Below, in pieces: positions 23,358 through 32,132 of a stretch of DNA of 64,000 nt (positions are counted from its first letter, which is position 1; every line of letters starts with the position of its first letter). Both the position numbers and the translations under genes were made by a program. Under the pieces are notes generated by a model, which did no database searches, was not told where the DNA came from, and saw only the letters and a program-made list of their open reading frames with translations. This stretch comes from JAWKRB01 sp041389885. Lineage in GTDB: Bacteria > Myxococcota_A > Polyangia > Polyangiales > Ga0077539. The stretch lies in contig JAWKRB010000015.1 of assembly GCA_041389885.1 (NCBI GenBank), forward strand, positions 124,001 to 188,000, in the 5' to 3' direction.

Positions 23358-25832
23358 TCACTCCGAATTGCCGCGCGTGAAGATGGCGGCCACCAGGCGC
23401 TCGGCCTCGCCCTCGGCCGTGCCCGCCCGGAGCGACTCGTCGTAGCGTCGGGCCTCGTCTTGGAGCGTGAGGGCGCGGGTCGCGGCGTCGGAGAAGGCCG
23501 AGTTCGCCCCGGCGCGAGCGCGCTCGATCTCCCGCGCGGCGCCGTTTCGCACGGCGTGCGCGAGGAGCCACGCCACGCGCTCGGGGTCGGGGTGGTCGAG
23601 GCGGGTGACCGCCCGCGTCGCCGCGGCGCCGAGCTCTCCCGCGGCCCAGCCCGAGAGCCTCCACGCGTCGCTCTCGGGGAGCATCGTGCGCTGCACCAGC
23701 GGCGTGAGCGCGCGCCGGAGCTTGAGCGCGCCCACCGCGGCGCAGGCCACGGTGACCACCCGGTGTCGCCGCGAGGCGAGGAGCTCCACCCAGAAGTCCG
23801 CGAGGGCGTCGCCGAAGGTGAGCAGCGTCGGGCCGAGGGCCGCGAGCTCCTTCGCGGGCAGGAGCCGCATGGCCTTGCGCAGCTCGACGACGTGCTTCGT
23901 CGGGTCGCGGCGCACGAGCTCTCCCGCGGCGGCGGTGACCGCGACGGGGTGCGTGAGCCAGGCCGAGAGGGTCTTGAGGTCCATCGTCGCGTAGGCGCTG
24001 GCGTCGGGGGGCTCGCGGGGGTCGAGCGCCGGCGTCGCGTCGGGCGCGTCGGGGTCGTACACCGCCGCCACCGCGTCGCGGGCCGCCTCGGGCACGGGCA
24101 CGTCGAGGCGCTCGGCCCAGGCGAGCAGGGGCGACCACGCCTGCGACGCGCCGATGCCGTCGCGCCCGATGGACTCAGGCCCGCCCTCCAGCGAGCGCGC
24201 GTAGGTCGTGAGCGCCCGCGAGGCCAGGGCCTTCTCGTCGGTCGCGACCCCGTGGTGGATGCCGAACTGAATGAACGCCGGCGAGAGCAGCACGCCGCAT
24301 CGCAGCGCCGCGAAGACCAGCCGGCGGCCGCTCGCCTCGATGACGCTCGGCGCGACCCCCGTGGCCAGCGAGAAGCGGTCGGCGCGAAGCCGCGAGAGCA
24401 GCGGCTCATACGCCGCGAGGGCCGACTCGACGCTGTCTGCCGTCGCGAGCACCGAGTCTTCGTCGAAGCTCACCGCGGCGACGTCGACCTCGCTCCAGCG
24501 AACCCCCTCGGCGATCAGCCGCGCGGCCTCGTGGGCGCGGGCGCTGTCGACGCCGGGGTCTCGCTTGTTGAGCACCTCGAGCGCGCGCTGGGCGATGGCC
24601 TCGCTGGGGGCGCCGCAGGGGTGCCCCCCGAGGGAGTGGCCCGTGCTGTTCACCACCTCGACGCGCACGCGAAACTCACGCCCGAGCGCCTCGAGCACGG
24701 CGTGGTCCTCGGGGCGGGTGATGTCGAGCACGACGCGGGTGACCGCGCCGCGGTCGCCGGCCACGGTGAGCAGCGCGAGGGGGAGGTGCCCGGCGGGGTC
24801 GAGCTGCAGCGTCGGGGCGACCGTGCTGTTGAGGCGAAGCGCGGTCTCGGCGGTGCCCTCGCAGTAGATCCGCACCTCGTTGTCTACCACCGCGGCGAAG
24901 GGGCGCCGGTCAGACTGCACCCACTGCGAGACCGGCTGGTCCTCGATGGGCGCCACGTCGTCGGCCGAGAGCTCGGCCTCGAGCACGGGCTCGGCCTCCG
25001 CCTCCGCCTCGGGCTCGAGCTCCAGCTCATCGTCGGGGAGCACCCGCGACACCCGGTGCTGCCCGGTGGTCTCTTCGGGCTCGAGCTCCAGCTCGTCGTC
25101 GAGGACCTCCGTGGGCGGCGACGGCTCGAGCGCCCCGGCGCGCTCCCGCTGCGCCAGCAGGTTCTCCCGCGCGTTGAGCGCCGCGGTGTTCGCCCGCACC
25201 AGGGCCTGCGCCTCGCTGAGCGACTCCTCTCGCGCCAGGAGCTCGTTCATGCGCAGCTCGAGCTCCTGCTCGCGCAGGGCGAGGTCGGCGGCCTGCGCCT
25301 CGTGCTCCTCGCCGCGGGCGAGCGCGGCGGCCTCGCGGGCGGAGAGCGCCTGCTCGCGCCGCGCGATCTCGGCCGCGCGGGGGTCGGGCGCGCCGCGCGC
25401 GGGCTCGTCGAGCGCCCCGCGGAGCCCGGCGGCGCCCACCACCGCGCGAGCCTCGCGCACGTAGCCAGGGAGCACCTCCTGGGTCTCTCCCGCCAGGCGC
25501 GTGAGCAGCTCGGCGCGGAGCGTGAGCTCCTCGTGCGCGCGCGCCGGCGGGATCACCAGGTAGAACCGGCGCTGCGCGGGGTCGTGGTACACGAAGGGCA
25601 CCGCGAGGTCGTGCTCGGCGCCGCGGTGCAGCGACCCGTCGAGGGCCTGCCGCGCGAGGGCCGGGTCGGTCACCGCGTTGACCGCGCGAACGAGGTCCAC
25701 CCGGCGGTGCGCGCCGTTCGCGGCGGGGACGAAGGCCGGCTCGCGTCGGGTCGCGCCCAGGGGCCCGGTGTAGGGAGGATCGGTGAATCCGCGTTGCGCG
25801 CTGCTCATGCTGTGTGCACGCGCGTTTACCAT
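23358..25832 (-). CDS. Large unknown protein with coiled coil and HEAT-like repeats
   Basis: 824 residues that I do not recognise. In order: an N-terminal alpha/beta region (about 35-120); a charged heptad-rich helix (about 125-215: EIARREQALSAREAAALA, RMNELLAREESLSEA), very likely a coiled coil; and an acidic linker with a repeated DDELELEPE motif (about 230-275). A beta-rich domain follows (about 290-380: NEVRIYCEGTAETALRL), then a long all-helical Ala/Leu/Arg C-terminal half that looks like HEAT or armadillo repeats. There is no signal peptide, so it is probably cytoplasmic. Starts at 25832 or 25808 are both possible; neither has a good ribosome binding site. Repeats and linker suggest a scaffold. 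Confidence 0.75.
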   Translation of the reverse strand: MVNARAHSMSSAQRGFTDPPYTGPLGATRREPAFVPAANGAHRRVDLVRAVNAVTDPALARQALDGSLHRGAEHDLAVPFVYHDPAQRRFYLVIPPARAHEELTLRAELLTRLAGETQEVLPGYVREARAVVGAAGLRGALDEPARGAPDPRAAEIARREQALSAREAAALARGEEHEAQAADLALREQELELRMNELLAREESLSEAQALVRANTAALNARENLLAQRERAGALEPSPPTEVLDDELELEPEETTGQHRVSRVLPDDELELEPEAEAEAEPVLEAELSADDVAPIEDQPVSQWVQSDRRPFAAVVDNEVRIYCEGTAETALRLNSTVAPTLQLDPAGHLPLALLTVAGDRGAVTRVVLDITRPEDHAVLEALGREFRVRVEVVNSTGHSLGGHPCGAPSEAIAQRALEVLNKRDPGVDSARAHEAARLIAEGVRWSEVDVAAVSFDEDSVLATADSVESALAAYEPLLSRLRADRFSLATGVAPSVIEASGRRLVFAALRCGVLLSPAFIQFGIHHGVATDEKALASRALTTYARSLEGGPESIGRDGIGASQAWSPLLAWAERLDVPVPEAARDAVAAVYDPDAPDATPALDPREPPDASAYATMDLKTLSAWLTHPVAVTAAAGELVRRDPTKHVVELRKAMRLLPAKELAALGPTLLTFGDALADFWVELLASRRHRVVTVACAAVGALKLRRALTPLVQRTMLPESDAWRLSGWAAGELGAAATRAVTRLDHPDPERVAWLLAHAVRNGAAREIERARAGANSAFSDAATRALTLQDEARRYDESLRAGTAEGEAERLVAAIFTRGNSE

Positions 25833-25853
25833 AACGACACGCGCGGGTGGGGC

Positions 25854-26363
25854 TCAGCGCGCGCCGAGGGTGCCCGCGCGCGCGAAGCGCCCGCCCAGGG
25901 CGCTGACCGACCAGGTGCCCCGCAGCGCGCCCGCCGCCACGCGGGCGTCGAGCATCCCGCGCCAGACCCAGGCGCCGCCGTCGACGTCCACGCTCGCGGG
26001 TTCGAGCTGCGCGCGCAGCGTCTCGCCCGAGCGATAGCCGCGCACGCGGAGGGTGAGGTCCCCGGCCTGGAGGGTTCCCTCGACGGGGCCATCGGCGCGA
26101 GGGACGGTGATCGACGCCGTGCCCTCGCCCTGCCAGCGCGGCACGGCCATCGTCGGGTCGAGGGCGCGCAGGGGGGGATCGGTCGACGCGCCCGACACCG
26201 GCGCCGTGAGGGTCTCCACCGGGGGAGGGGGTGGCGGAACGTCCGGGGCGGGTCGATCGACCTGCGGCGCAACGACATCGACGGGGGCAGGGCGCGCCGG
26301 GGGCGAGGATCGGGTGCACGCCCCGAGGAGCAGCGCGCAGGCGAGGCGCGTCGCGGCGCTCAC
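25854..26363 (-). CDS. Lipoprotein of unknown function
   Basis: 169 residues starting VSAATRLACALLLGAC, a lipoprotein signal with Cys near residue 16, then a Pro/Val/Asp linker (PVDVVAPQ, PPPPPPVE). A beta-rich C-terminal domain of about 100 residues follows (EGTASITVPRADG, LTLRVRGYRSGETL). The GTG at 26363 overlaps the stop of the SpoA-domain gene upstream (GTGA), so the two are probably co-translated. The family is unknown. The pairing with a secretion-ring-type protein is its most telling context. Confidence 0.75.
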   Translation of the reverse strand: MSAATRLACALLLGACTRSSPPARPAPVDVVAPQVDRPAPDVPPPPPPVETLTAPVSGASTDPPLRALDPTMAVPRWQGEGTASITVPRADGPVEGTLQAGDLTLRVRGYRSGETLRAQLEPASVDVDGGAWVWRGMLDARVAAGALRGTWSVSALGGRFARAGTLGAR

Positions 26364-27475
26364 AGCAGCTCCGTGACGCGGAGGCCCACGCAGCCCTCGA
26401 CCTCGACGAGCTCGCCGCGCGCCACGGGGCGCCCGCCCGCGCGGATCACCGCGGGGTCTCCCACCGCGGTCGCGAACTCCACCACCGCGCCCGGTCGCCA
26501 GGACGACACCTCGCCCACCGTCGCCGTCGCGCGGGCGATCTCGACGGTGACCTCCAGCGGGATCGCGTCGAGGACCGCGCGCTCCATCGCGCTCGCAGGG
26601 GCTTCGGGTGAGGTCGGGACGGTCATCGCAGGGGCTCCATGGGGCGTCGCGTCGGCGTCGAGGCGCGCGCCGCGGGGGGTGAGGGTAGCGGAAAAGCTCG
26701 GTCCGTCGTGCGCGCCGAGGGCGAGGTCGACGCCGCCGGAGAGGGCGCCGCGGGTGACCCGGAGCCCGTCGAGGGCGAGGAGGTCGCCGGGGGCGAGGTC
26801 CGCGAGCTCCCGCGCGGGCCACGCCGCGCGCGCCGCGATCACCAGGACCGTGACCTCCGCGCGGCGCACCGACGCGCGCGGCGCGAACCTCGGCGGCGCC
26901 TCCCGCCGGGGCGGCAGCGCGAGGGTGACGACGCCCTCGCCGTCGACGGTGCGCACCCGCCAGGGCCAGACGAGGGTCGCCCCCGCGGGGCTCGCGGCGC
27001 GCATCGCGCGCAGGGCGTCTTCGACGTCGTCGGTGACCGCGCGCACCCGGGCCGGCGGCACGCACACAAGCAGCGAGACGCGCGCGCAGAGCGCGACGAG
27101 GGCGCCCTCCTCGGCGGGGGTGATGGGCGCGTCGTCGCCGGGGCGCTCGAGGTCGCCGAGGGAGAGCGCGCGGGCGGCGGCGGCGCGGGCGAGGCGGCGG
27201 TCGACGCAGGCGAGGACCACGGCGCCGTCGTCGCGGGTGAGCACCGCGGTGAAGCCCGAGAGCTCGGTCGCGTCGAGCCGCGCCGCCACCCGAGGCACCC
27301 CGGGGGCCGCGTCGCAGTCGCCGCCGAGGATCTCGCGCCACCGCGAGGGCAGAGACGCGTCGGGGCGCGGCGCCGAGGGCGCGAGGCGGCGCAGGGCCTC
27401 GCGGGCGCGCGCGGCTTCGCGGCGAGACACCCGCCAGAGCGAGGACCACGGAAAGGGCGACGGCGGCGCGCTCAC
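26360..27475 (-). CDS. SpoA-domain (FliN/SctQ-type) C-ring protein, orphan
   Basis: 371 residues. The last ~75 (MERAVLDAIPLEVTVEI, then VGEVSSWRPGAVVEF, VIRAGGRPVARGEL and VEGCVGLRVTEL) are a clear SpoA domain. This is the swapped-dimer fold of FliN, FliM-C and the type III secretion ring protein SctQ/YscQ/SpaO. The central ~200 residues are alpha/beta and could be a divergent SctQ middle domain, possibly with a degenerate second SpoA near 165-250. Known family members build the cytoplasmic sorting platform or flagellar switch. No other flagellar or type III gene is visible here: the neighbours are a lipoprotein (overlapping by 4 bases) and a divergent kinase. The GTG at 27475 starts the protein. 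Confidence 0.75.
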   Translation of the reverse strand: MSAPPSPFPWSSLWRVSRREAARAREALRRLAPSAPRPDASLPSRWREILGGDCDAAPGVPRVAARLDATELSGFTAVLTRDDGAVVLACVDRRLARAAAARALSLGDLERPGDDAPITPAEEGALVALCARVSLLVCVPPARVRAVTDDVEDALRAMRAASPAGATLVWPWRVRTVDGEGVVTLALPPRREAPPRFAPRASVRRAEVTVLVIAARAAWPARELADLAPGDLLALDGLRVTRGALSGGVDLALGAHDGPSFSATLTPRGARLDADATPHGAPAMTVPTSPEAPASAMERAVLDAIPLEVTVEIARATATVGEVSSWRPGAVVEFATAVGDPAVIRAGGRPVARGELVEVEGCVGLRVTELL

Positions 27476-27529
27476 GGCGGCAGGTCGCTGAAGTCGCGTG
27501 GGAAGTGGTTGCCGAGTTGCGAGCAGTTG

Positions 27530-28723
27530 ATGCAGGCTCCCCCCGTGGCGAAGCCAGACCCATATGTGGGGAGGGAGATTCTTTCAGGACAATTCAAGGT
27601 CCTGGAGCGTGTGGGGTCAGGCGGCATGGGCGCGGTGTATCGCGCGCAGCAGCCGAGCATGGACCGCTTCGTCGCGGTCAAGATCCTCCACTCCAAGTTC
27701 ACGAACCGCAAGGATCTGGTGTCGCGCTTTCGCCGTGAGGCCCGCGCGATGAGCCACCTCACGCACCCGAACACCGCGAAGGTCTACCTCTACGGCCAGC
27801 TCGAAGACAACGCCTGCTACATCGTCATGGAGTACCTCGAGGGGAGAAACCTCGGGCAGCTCGTGCGGCAGGAGGGGCCCCTCGACCCCGCCCGCGCCGT
27901 GGCGATCCTCGTGCAGGCCTGCGGCGCCCTCGAGGAGGCGCACCAGAAGGGGATCATCCACCGCGACCTGAAGCCCGAGAACATCTTTCTCTGCAAGCAG
28001 GGCGGCATCGAGAACTTCGCGAAGGTGCTGGATTTCGGCCTCGCGAAGGTGACCGAGCGGGAGATGCAGCCGGGCTCGCTGATCCTCACGCAGGAGGGCA
28101 TGGTCTTCGGCACGCCGGAGTTCATGTCCCCGGAGCAGGCGCAGGGAAAGACCCTCGACGCGCGGAGCGACGTGTACTCCCTCGCGGTGATCCTCTACGA
28201 GCTCTTGACGGGCAAGCTGCCCTTCGACGCGCGCTCGCCGATGGAGTTCATCACCCTGCACGTGCAGGCCACGCCCATTCCGCTCTCGGTGCGCGCGCCC
28301 GACCGGAGCTTTCCGCCCGGCCTCGAGGACGTGATCCTCAAGGCCATGGCCAAGCGCCCCGAGGACCGCTACCAGAGCGCCGGCGAGTTCGCCGCGCACC
28401 TGGCGGCGGTGGTCCCCGACGCGGCGGTGCGCGAGGCGCTCTCGGCGCTCCCCGACGCGGCCCTCGCCCTCGCGGCGACTCAGCCCTCGCGCCCCGCGAT
28501 GCGCAGCGAGAACGCGCCCCCGTCGCCCATCGCCGAGAACTCCGTGCGGGCCAAGAGCGCCACGCCCCCCCCGGGCGCCCCGGCCCCGGGCCTCGCGCCC
28601 AGCCCGTCTCCGCCCGCGAAATCAGGCGGCCTGCCCGTCGCGGCGCTGATCCTCATCGGCGTGGTGATCGGCCTCGTGCTCTCGCTCGGCGTGCTGCTGT
28701 TCTTTGTGCGCACATCGGGCTGA
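27530..28723 (+). CDS. Membrane-anchored Ser/Thr protein kinase
   Basis: 397 residues. The Hanks-type kinase domain (about 20-290) is complete: GSGGMG loop, VAVKIL with Lys51, HRDLKPEN with Asp146 and LDFG with Asp168, then GTPEFMSPEQ and SDVYSLAVILYELLTG. It should therefore be active. A Pro/Ala-rich linker (about 315-360) leads to one transmembrane helix at the very C-terminus (LPVAALILIGVVIGLVLSLG), which leaves almost no extracytoplasmic sensor. The kinase thus sits on the cytoplasmic face. The ATG at 27530 is 54 bases from the divergent SpoA gene, so the two may share a regulatory region. Confidence 0.95.
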   Translation: MQAPPVAKPDPYVGREILSGQFKVLERVGSGGMGAVYRAQQPSMDRFVAVKILHSKFTNRKDLVSRFRREARAMSHLTHPNTAKVYLYGQLEDNACYIVMEYLEGRNLGQLVRQEGPLDPARAVAILVQACGALEEAHQKGIIHRDLKPENIFLCKQGGIENFAKVLDFGLAKVTEREMQPGSLILTQEGMVFGTPEFMSPEQAQGKTLDARSDVYSLAVILYELLTGKLPFDARSPMEFITLHVQATPIPLSVRAPDRSFPPGLEDVILKAMAKRPEDRYQSAGEFAAHLAAVVPDAAVREALSALPDAALALAATQPSRPAMRSENAPPSPIAENSVRAKSATPPPGAPAPGLAPSPSPPAKSGGLPVAALILIGVVIGLVLSLGVLLFFVRTSG

Positions 28724-28746
28724 CGCCTCGGCGCATCTCACCCGGC

Positions 28747-29277
28747 ATGCGATGGCGCGTCGAACACCCCCTGGCGGTCTCTCGCGACGAGGCGCTCGAC
28801 GCGGCCCTCGACGCGAGCACCCTCACACCAATTCATGACTACATGCCGCAGGTGGCCTCGGCCTCGCGGCGTTCGCAGGTGACCGTGCGCGAGGGCCTCG
28901 TGCGCGTCGTCGACCGCTTCGAGCCCGCGATGGAGCCCCCGGCCTTCGCCCGCGGCGTCACCCGCGACATGCTCGGCTGGGACCTCTGCCTCGACTGGGA
29001 CCTGGCGACCTACGCCGCGGCCTTCGTGATCGATCCCCACGTGAAGCCCGAGTGGAAGCGCTACGCCTCCGCCGCCGGGGTCTACCGCTTCGAGCCGCGC
29101 CGCGGCGGCTGCGCGCGGGTGATCGACGCCGAGCTCGAGATCCGCGCGGGCATGGTGGGCGCCCTCGCCGAGCGCTTCGCCGTGCGCATGCTCTCGCAGC
29201 AATTCGCGGGGGAGGCCCGGCTCCTCGAGGCCAGCGCCCTGAGCCGACGCCAGCTCGGTCGACGCGCTACGGGGTGA
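28747..29277 (+). CDS. DUF2505-like protein (START/SRPBCC-like fold)
   Basis: 176 residues. It starts MRWRVEHPL and contains VTVREGLVRVVDRFEP, WDLCLDWDLATYAAAF and a C-terminal AELEIRAGMVGALAERFAVRML helix, the layout of the DUF2505 family of small ligand-binding START-like proteins. The biochemical function of that family is not established. It lies 23 bases after the kinase, so the two may be co-transcribed, and overlaps the 3' end of the convergent lipoprotein gene by 11 bases. Confidence 0.7.
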   Translation: MRWRVEHPLAVSRDEALDAALDASTLTPIHDYMPQVASASRRSQVTVREGLVRVVDRFEPAMEPPAFARGVTRDMLGWDLCLDWDLATYAAAFVIDPHVKPEWKRYASAAGVYRFEPRRGGCARVIDAELEIRAGMVGALAERFAVRMLSQQFAGEARLLEASALSRRQLGRRATG

Positions 29278-29809
29278 CCACGGTCCCGCCCGCGAACATG
29301 CACCCGGCGCCCGCGTTGGTGCGCTGCGCGGGGTCGGAGTAGGCCACCATGTTGGTGGTGCACATCCCGCCCGGGAGCATGACGCGGCAGCCGAAGTTCA
29401 GGCTCGGCGTCGCGACGATGCACGGGCTGGTGGACCAGCTCCGCATCCGCGACTCGCACTGCGTGCGCAGCGCGTCGGCCTGCGCGCCCACGAAGCCGTA
29501 GTACTCCGCGCAGTTCGCGTTGCCGGTGCCCGCGGGGGGCGTGCACGAGCCGTTGAGCGGGCCGCAGGCCGCGGAGGCGTCGGCGCCGGCGTCGGAGCCG
29601 GGGTTCGGCGAGCCGCAGCCCTGTGGGGCGGCCCCGTCTCCGATCACCACGTCGATCACCACGTCGTTGATGATCGATCCGTCCGGCACGCAGAGCGGCT
29701 CGACGTCGAGCGCGCCCGCGTCGGTCGAGCCCCCCGACGACGACGAGCCGCAGGCGGCGACCGCAAGAGAAATCACTGCGATGAACAAGCTCCCCGATTT
29801 CACGTTCAT
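29267..29809 (-). CDS. Cys-rich lipoprotein of unknown function
   Basis: 180 residues. MNVKSGSLFIAVISLAVAAC is a textbook lipoprotein signal with Cys20, followed by a Ser/Gly/Asp linker. The mature part has about ten Cys (for example PLCVPDG, GSCTPPAG, NCAEYYGF, GCRVMLPGG), suggesting a disulfide-stabilised periplasmic or surface domain. It is not related to a family I know. I chose the ATG at 29809 because of the signal peptide; the open frame continues far upstream as a shadow. Confidence 0.8.
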   Translation of the reverse strand: MNVKSGSLFIAVISLAVAACGSSSSGGSTDAGALDVEPLCVPDGSIINDVVIDVVIGDGAAPQGCGSPNPGSDAGADASAACGPLNGSCTPPAGTGNANCAEYYGFVGAQADALRTQCESRMRSWSTSPCIVATPSLNFGCRVMLPGGMCTTNMVAYSDPAQRTNAGAGCMFAGGTVVTP

Positions 29810-29938
29810 CGAAGGACCGTCGCACGCGCGCCGTGCCAGGGTCAACGCGCGCGCACTCCCGCGCCCGTGACCCGAACCCTCTCGGGTACCGCGTGACGCG
29901 TCGACGCGAGGTGGGATAGCGTCCCCCCAGGCCGCGGG

Positions 29939-31276
29939 ATGAGCGACGACAAGCCTCCGATTCCTCGGCTCCTTGAGCGCTTCGAGGCAGAGCTCACGCG
30001 CTGCGCGATCGAGCGCTGGCGCGACCCCGTCGCCTTCGGCTGGCGCGCGCGGCGGTGCACCGAGGCCATGCTGCTGCTGCTCGTGGCGAGGCACGCGCCC
30101 GCGCAGGTCACCTCGGCGCGCGGCGCGGGCATCGACCGACTCCTCGCGATGGACCTCTTCAAGAAGGGCGCGAAGGGCTTCACCCCGTCCCGCGATTTCG
30201 CCCTCGCGGTGCAGGGCATTCAGAGCCACGGGAACACCTTCGCGCACGTGCAGACCGAGAGTCTCGACGACCGCGCCAACGCCGAGCACGTCGCCCTCGA
30301 CCTCGTGAAGCTCGTGCCGATGCTCTACGACCGCCCCCTCGACGCGCTGCCCCCGCAGGTCTCGCGGGCGATGCGGGCGATTCAGTCGCAAGACGCCGCC
30401 CTCGAGCCCCCCGCCGAGCGCGCCCTGCGCGAGGCGCGCGACCAGCTCCAGCGCGAGCTCGCGGGTCGGGTGACGCCGCCGCCGCCGCCCTCGCCGCGCG
30501 GTCGATGGGTCGTCCCCGCGGCGAGCTTCGCCCTCGGCGCCCTCGCGTCCTTCGCGCTCAGGTCCCTCGCGTCGCCCGCGGGCGCGCCGCCGCCCCTCGC
30601 GCTCCCCCCGCCGCCCCTCGCGCGCCTCGCTCCGCCCGCCGCGCCCGTCGCGAGGGACGCGCCCGAGGCGCAGCCCCCTCCGGCGTGCCCGGGCGACGCG
30701 GTGATGGTGCCCGCGATGCGCTTCAACCTCTCGGCGCCCGCCCGAAGCGATCGGCCCCAGTGGCCCGCGCCTCACGGCGGCGCCGACCAGCGGATCTCCG
30801 TGCCTTCGTTCTGCCTGCGCCGCAGCGTGTTGTCGCTGGCGAAGGCGCGCGAGCTGGACCCCGCGCGCGTCGACGCCATGCGCGGCTGCCGCCCCTCGAC
30901 GCGCGCCGACGAGGCCCTGGGCTGCGCGACCCACGAGGACGCGCGGGCGCTCTGCGCCGCGTGGCACCCGCGCGGGAGGCTGCCCACCTCGCTGGAGTGG
31001 GAGGCCCTCGCGCACGCCGTGGAGGAGCAGCGGGCGCAGGCGGTGGACCCCTGGGAGAAGACCGCGGAGAACGAGCGGCGGCTTGAGTGGGTCGACGAGG
31101 CGTTCCCCGCGCCGTGGATGGCGCGAGGACCGGCGAGGCGCGGAGACTTCGTGACCCGAGGCCCGATCCTCCCGCGCGATCGGCGACTCGGGAGCGAGTA
31201 CGCCAGAAACTCCTGGAACCACCACCGCAGCGAGCGGGTGCCGACGATCTATGTCCGCTGCGCCGTGACGCCGTGA
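29939..31276 (+). CDS. DUF4145/HEPN-like, transmembrane, FGE-like protein
   Basis: 445 residues in three parts. About 5-135 is helical and resembles the DUF4145 (HEPN-related) pattern: ARRCTEAMLLLLVARHA, then IQSHGNTFAHVQTE followed by an AEHVALDLVKLVPMLYD helix. The Arg usual in the IRxxGNxxAH motif is Gln here, so RNase activity is doubtful. About 190-210 is a hydrophobic helix (WVVPAASFALGALASFAL), then a Pro/Ala linker. About 245-445 resembles a formylglycine-generating-enzyme/sulfatase-modifying fold (VPSFCLRRSVLSLAKA, EDARALCAAWHPRGRLPTSLEWEAL, ending IYVRCAVT) but is short and shows no clear catalytic Cys pair. Such domains often serve as recognition modules. It is the first gene of a five-gene run. 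Confidence 0.6.
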   Translation: MSDDKPPIPRLLERFEAELTRCAIERWRDPVAFGWRARRCTEAMLLLLVARHAPAQVTSARGAGIDRLLAMDLFKKGAKGFTPSRDFALAVQGIQSHGNTFAHVQTESLDDRANAEHVALDLVKLVPMLYDRPLDALPPQVSRAMRAIQSQDAALEPPAERALREARDQLQRELAGRVTPPPPPSPRGRWVVPAASFALGALASFALRSLASPAGAPPPLALPPPPLARLAPPAAPVARDAPEAQPPPACPGDAVMVPAMRFNLSAPARSDRPQWPAPHGGADQRISVPSFCLRRSVLSLAKARELDPARVDAMRGCRPSTRADEALGCATHEDARALCAAWHPRGRLPTSLEWEALAHAVEEQRAQAVDPWEKTAENERRLEWVDEAFPAPWMARGPARRGDFVTRGPILPRDRRLGSEYARNSWNHHRSERVPTIYVRCAVTP

Positions 31277-31403
31277 CGCGACGGAGCGGCGGTCTTCGCG
31301 GGCGCGTCGTGCGTCGGGGCGATGGATTCGCGGCGGCCGTTGGGGCTACCGTGTCGACCGTGATGTCGACCGAGACCCGCGCAGACCCGAGGGGGCGTCT
31401 GCG

Positions 31404-32090
31404 ATGACCCCCAGCGAGATCGTCGCCTCGCTCCGCGCGGAGCCGCCCGAGGCCACCTGGGCCGCGCTCTACGACCTCGTCAGCCGCCTCGCCCGGCGCG
31501 TTTTGGGGGGCTACCGCGACCTCGACGACCTCGTGCAGCGCGTGATGTTCAAGCTCGCGCAGCACTGCGCGAACGACCGCCTCGGCATCAAGGGGACCGA
31601 CAACCGCGAGGTCACCGGCTACCTCACCGCGATGCTCAAGAACGCGCGTCGGGACGAGCACCGCAAGGGCGGGCGCGAGGTGCTGGTCGACACGGCGCCC
31701 GAGCCCCCCGCGCCCGCGCCCGAGCGCGAGCCGGAGCTCGAGTCGGAGGCCGAGCTCGAGCGCCTGCGCGCGCTGCTCGACAAGGTCTGCGCCGCGATGC
31801 TCGAGGGCCTCAGCCCCGCCTACCGCGAGGGGCGCGCGCGGGCGAGACGCGAGGTCGAGGCGCTGTACTTCGAAGAGCGCACCGTCGAAGAGGCCCTGCG
31901 GGCGAGCGGCGAGCTCGACGGGGCGAGCGAGGGCGAGGTGAAGAAGGCCATCGACCGCGCGATGAAGCAGCACCAGCGCTACCGCGACGGGATGATCCAG
32001 ACCGCCGACGAGATGCTGCGCGGCGGCGAGATCGACGAGGCCGAGCGACGGGCCGTCGAGCGCGCGGTGCTCGAGATGAAGCGCCGCTAG
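31404..32090 (+). CDS. ECF-like sigma-factor-fold protein, divergent
   Basis: 228 residues. About 15-95 resembles sigma region 2: WAALYDLVSRLARRVL, the characteristic DLDDLVQRVMFKLAQH, and TGYLTAMLKNARRDEHRK, where ECF factors have the -10-binding WLxxIARNxxxDxxR motif. After a Pro/Glu linker (EPPAPAPERE) the C-terminal half is a charged helical stretch (VEALYFEERTVEEAL, VKKAIDRAMKQHQRYRD) in which I do not see a normal region-4 helix-turn-helix. It may be a transcription factor with a modified promoter-recognition end, or a sigma-derived protein with another role. It lies 127 bases after the previous gene and 42 before the next. Confidence 0.6.
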   Translation: MTPSEIVASLRAEPPEATWAALYDLVSRLARRVLGGYRDLDDLVQRVMFKLAQHCANDRLGIKGTDNREVTGYLTAMLKNARRDEHRKGGREVLVDTAPEPPAPAPEREPELESEAELERLRALLDKVCAAMLEGLSPAYREGRARARREVEALYFEERTVEEALRASGELDGASEGEVKKAIDRAMKQHQRYRDGMIQTADEMLRGGEIDEAERRAVERAVLEMKRR

Positions 32091-32132
32091 CGAAGGTGTC
32101 AGACCGCGGGGCGACCGCGCGTCGAGCGACTC

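Noticed and set aside
26360..27475. A type III secretion or flagellar locus
   Set aside because: Only one SpoA-domain gene is present; no export gate, ATPase or ring genes flank it.
23460..27491. 1,343-residue ORF on the plus strand
   Set aside because: It is antisense to four genes with clear features (lipoprotein signal, SpoA domain, coiled coil). Shadow ORF.
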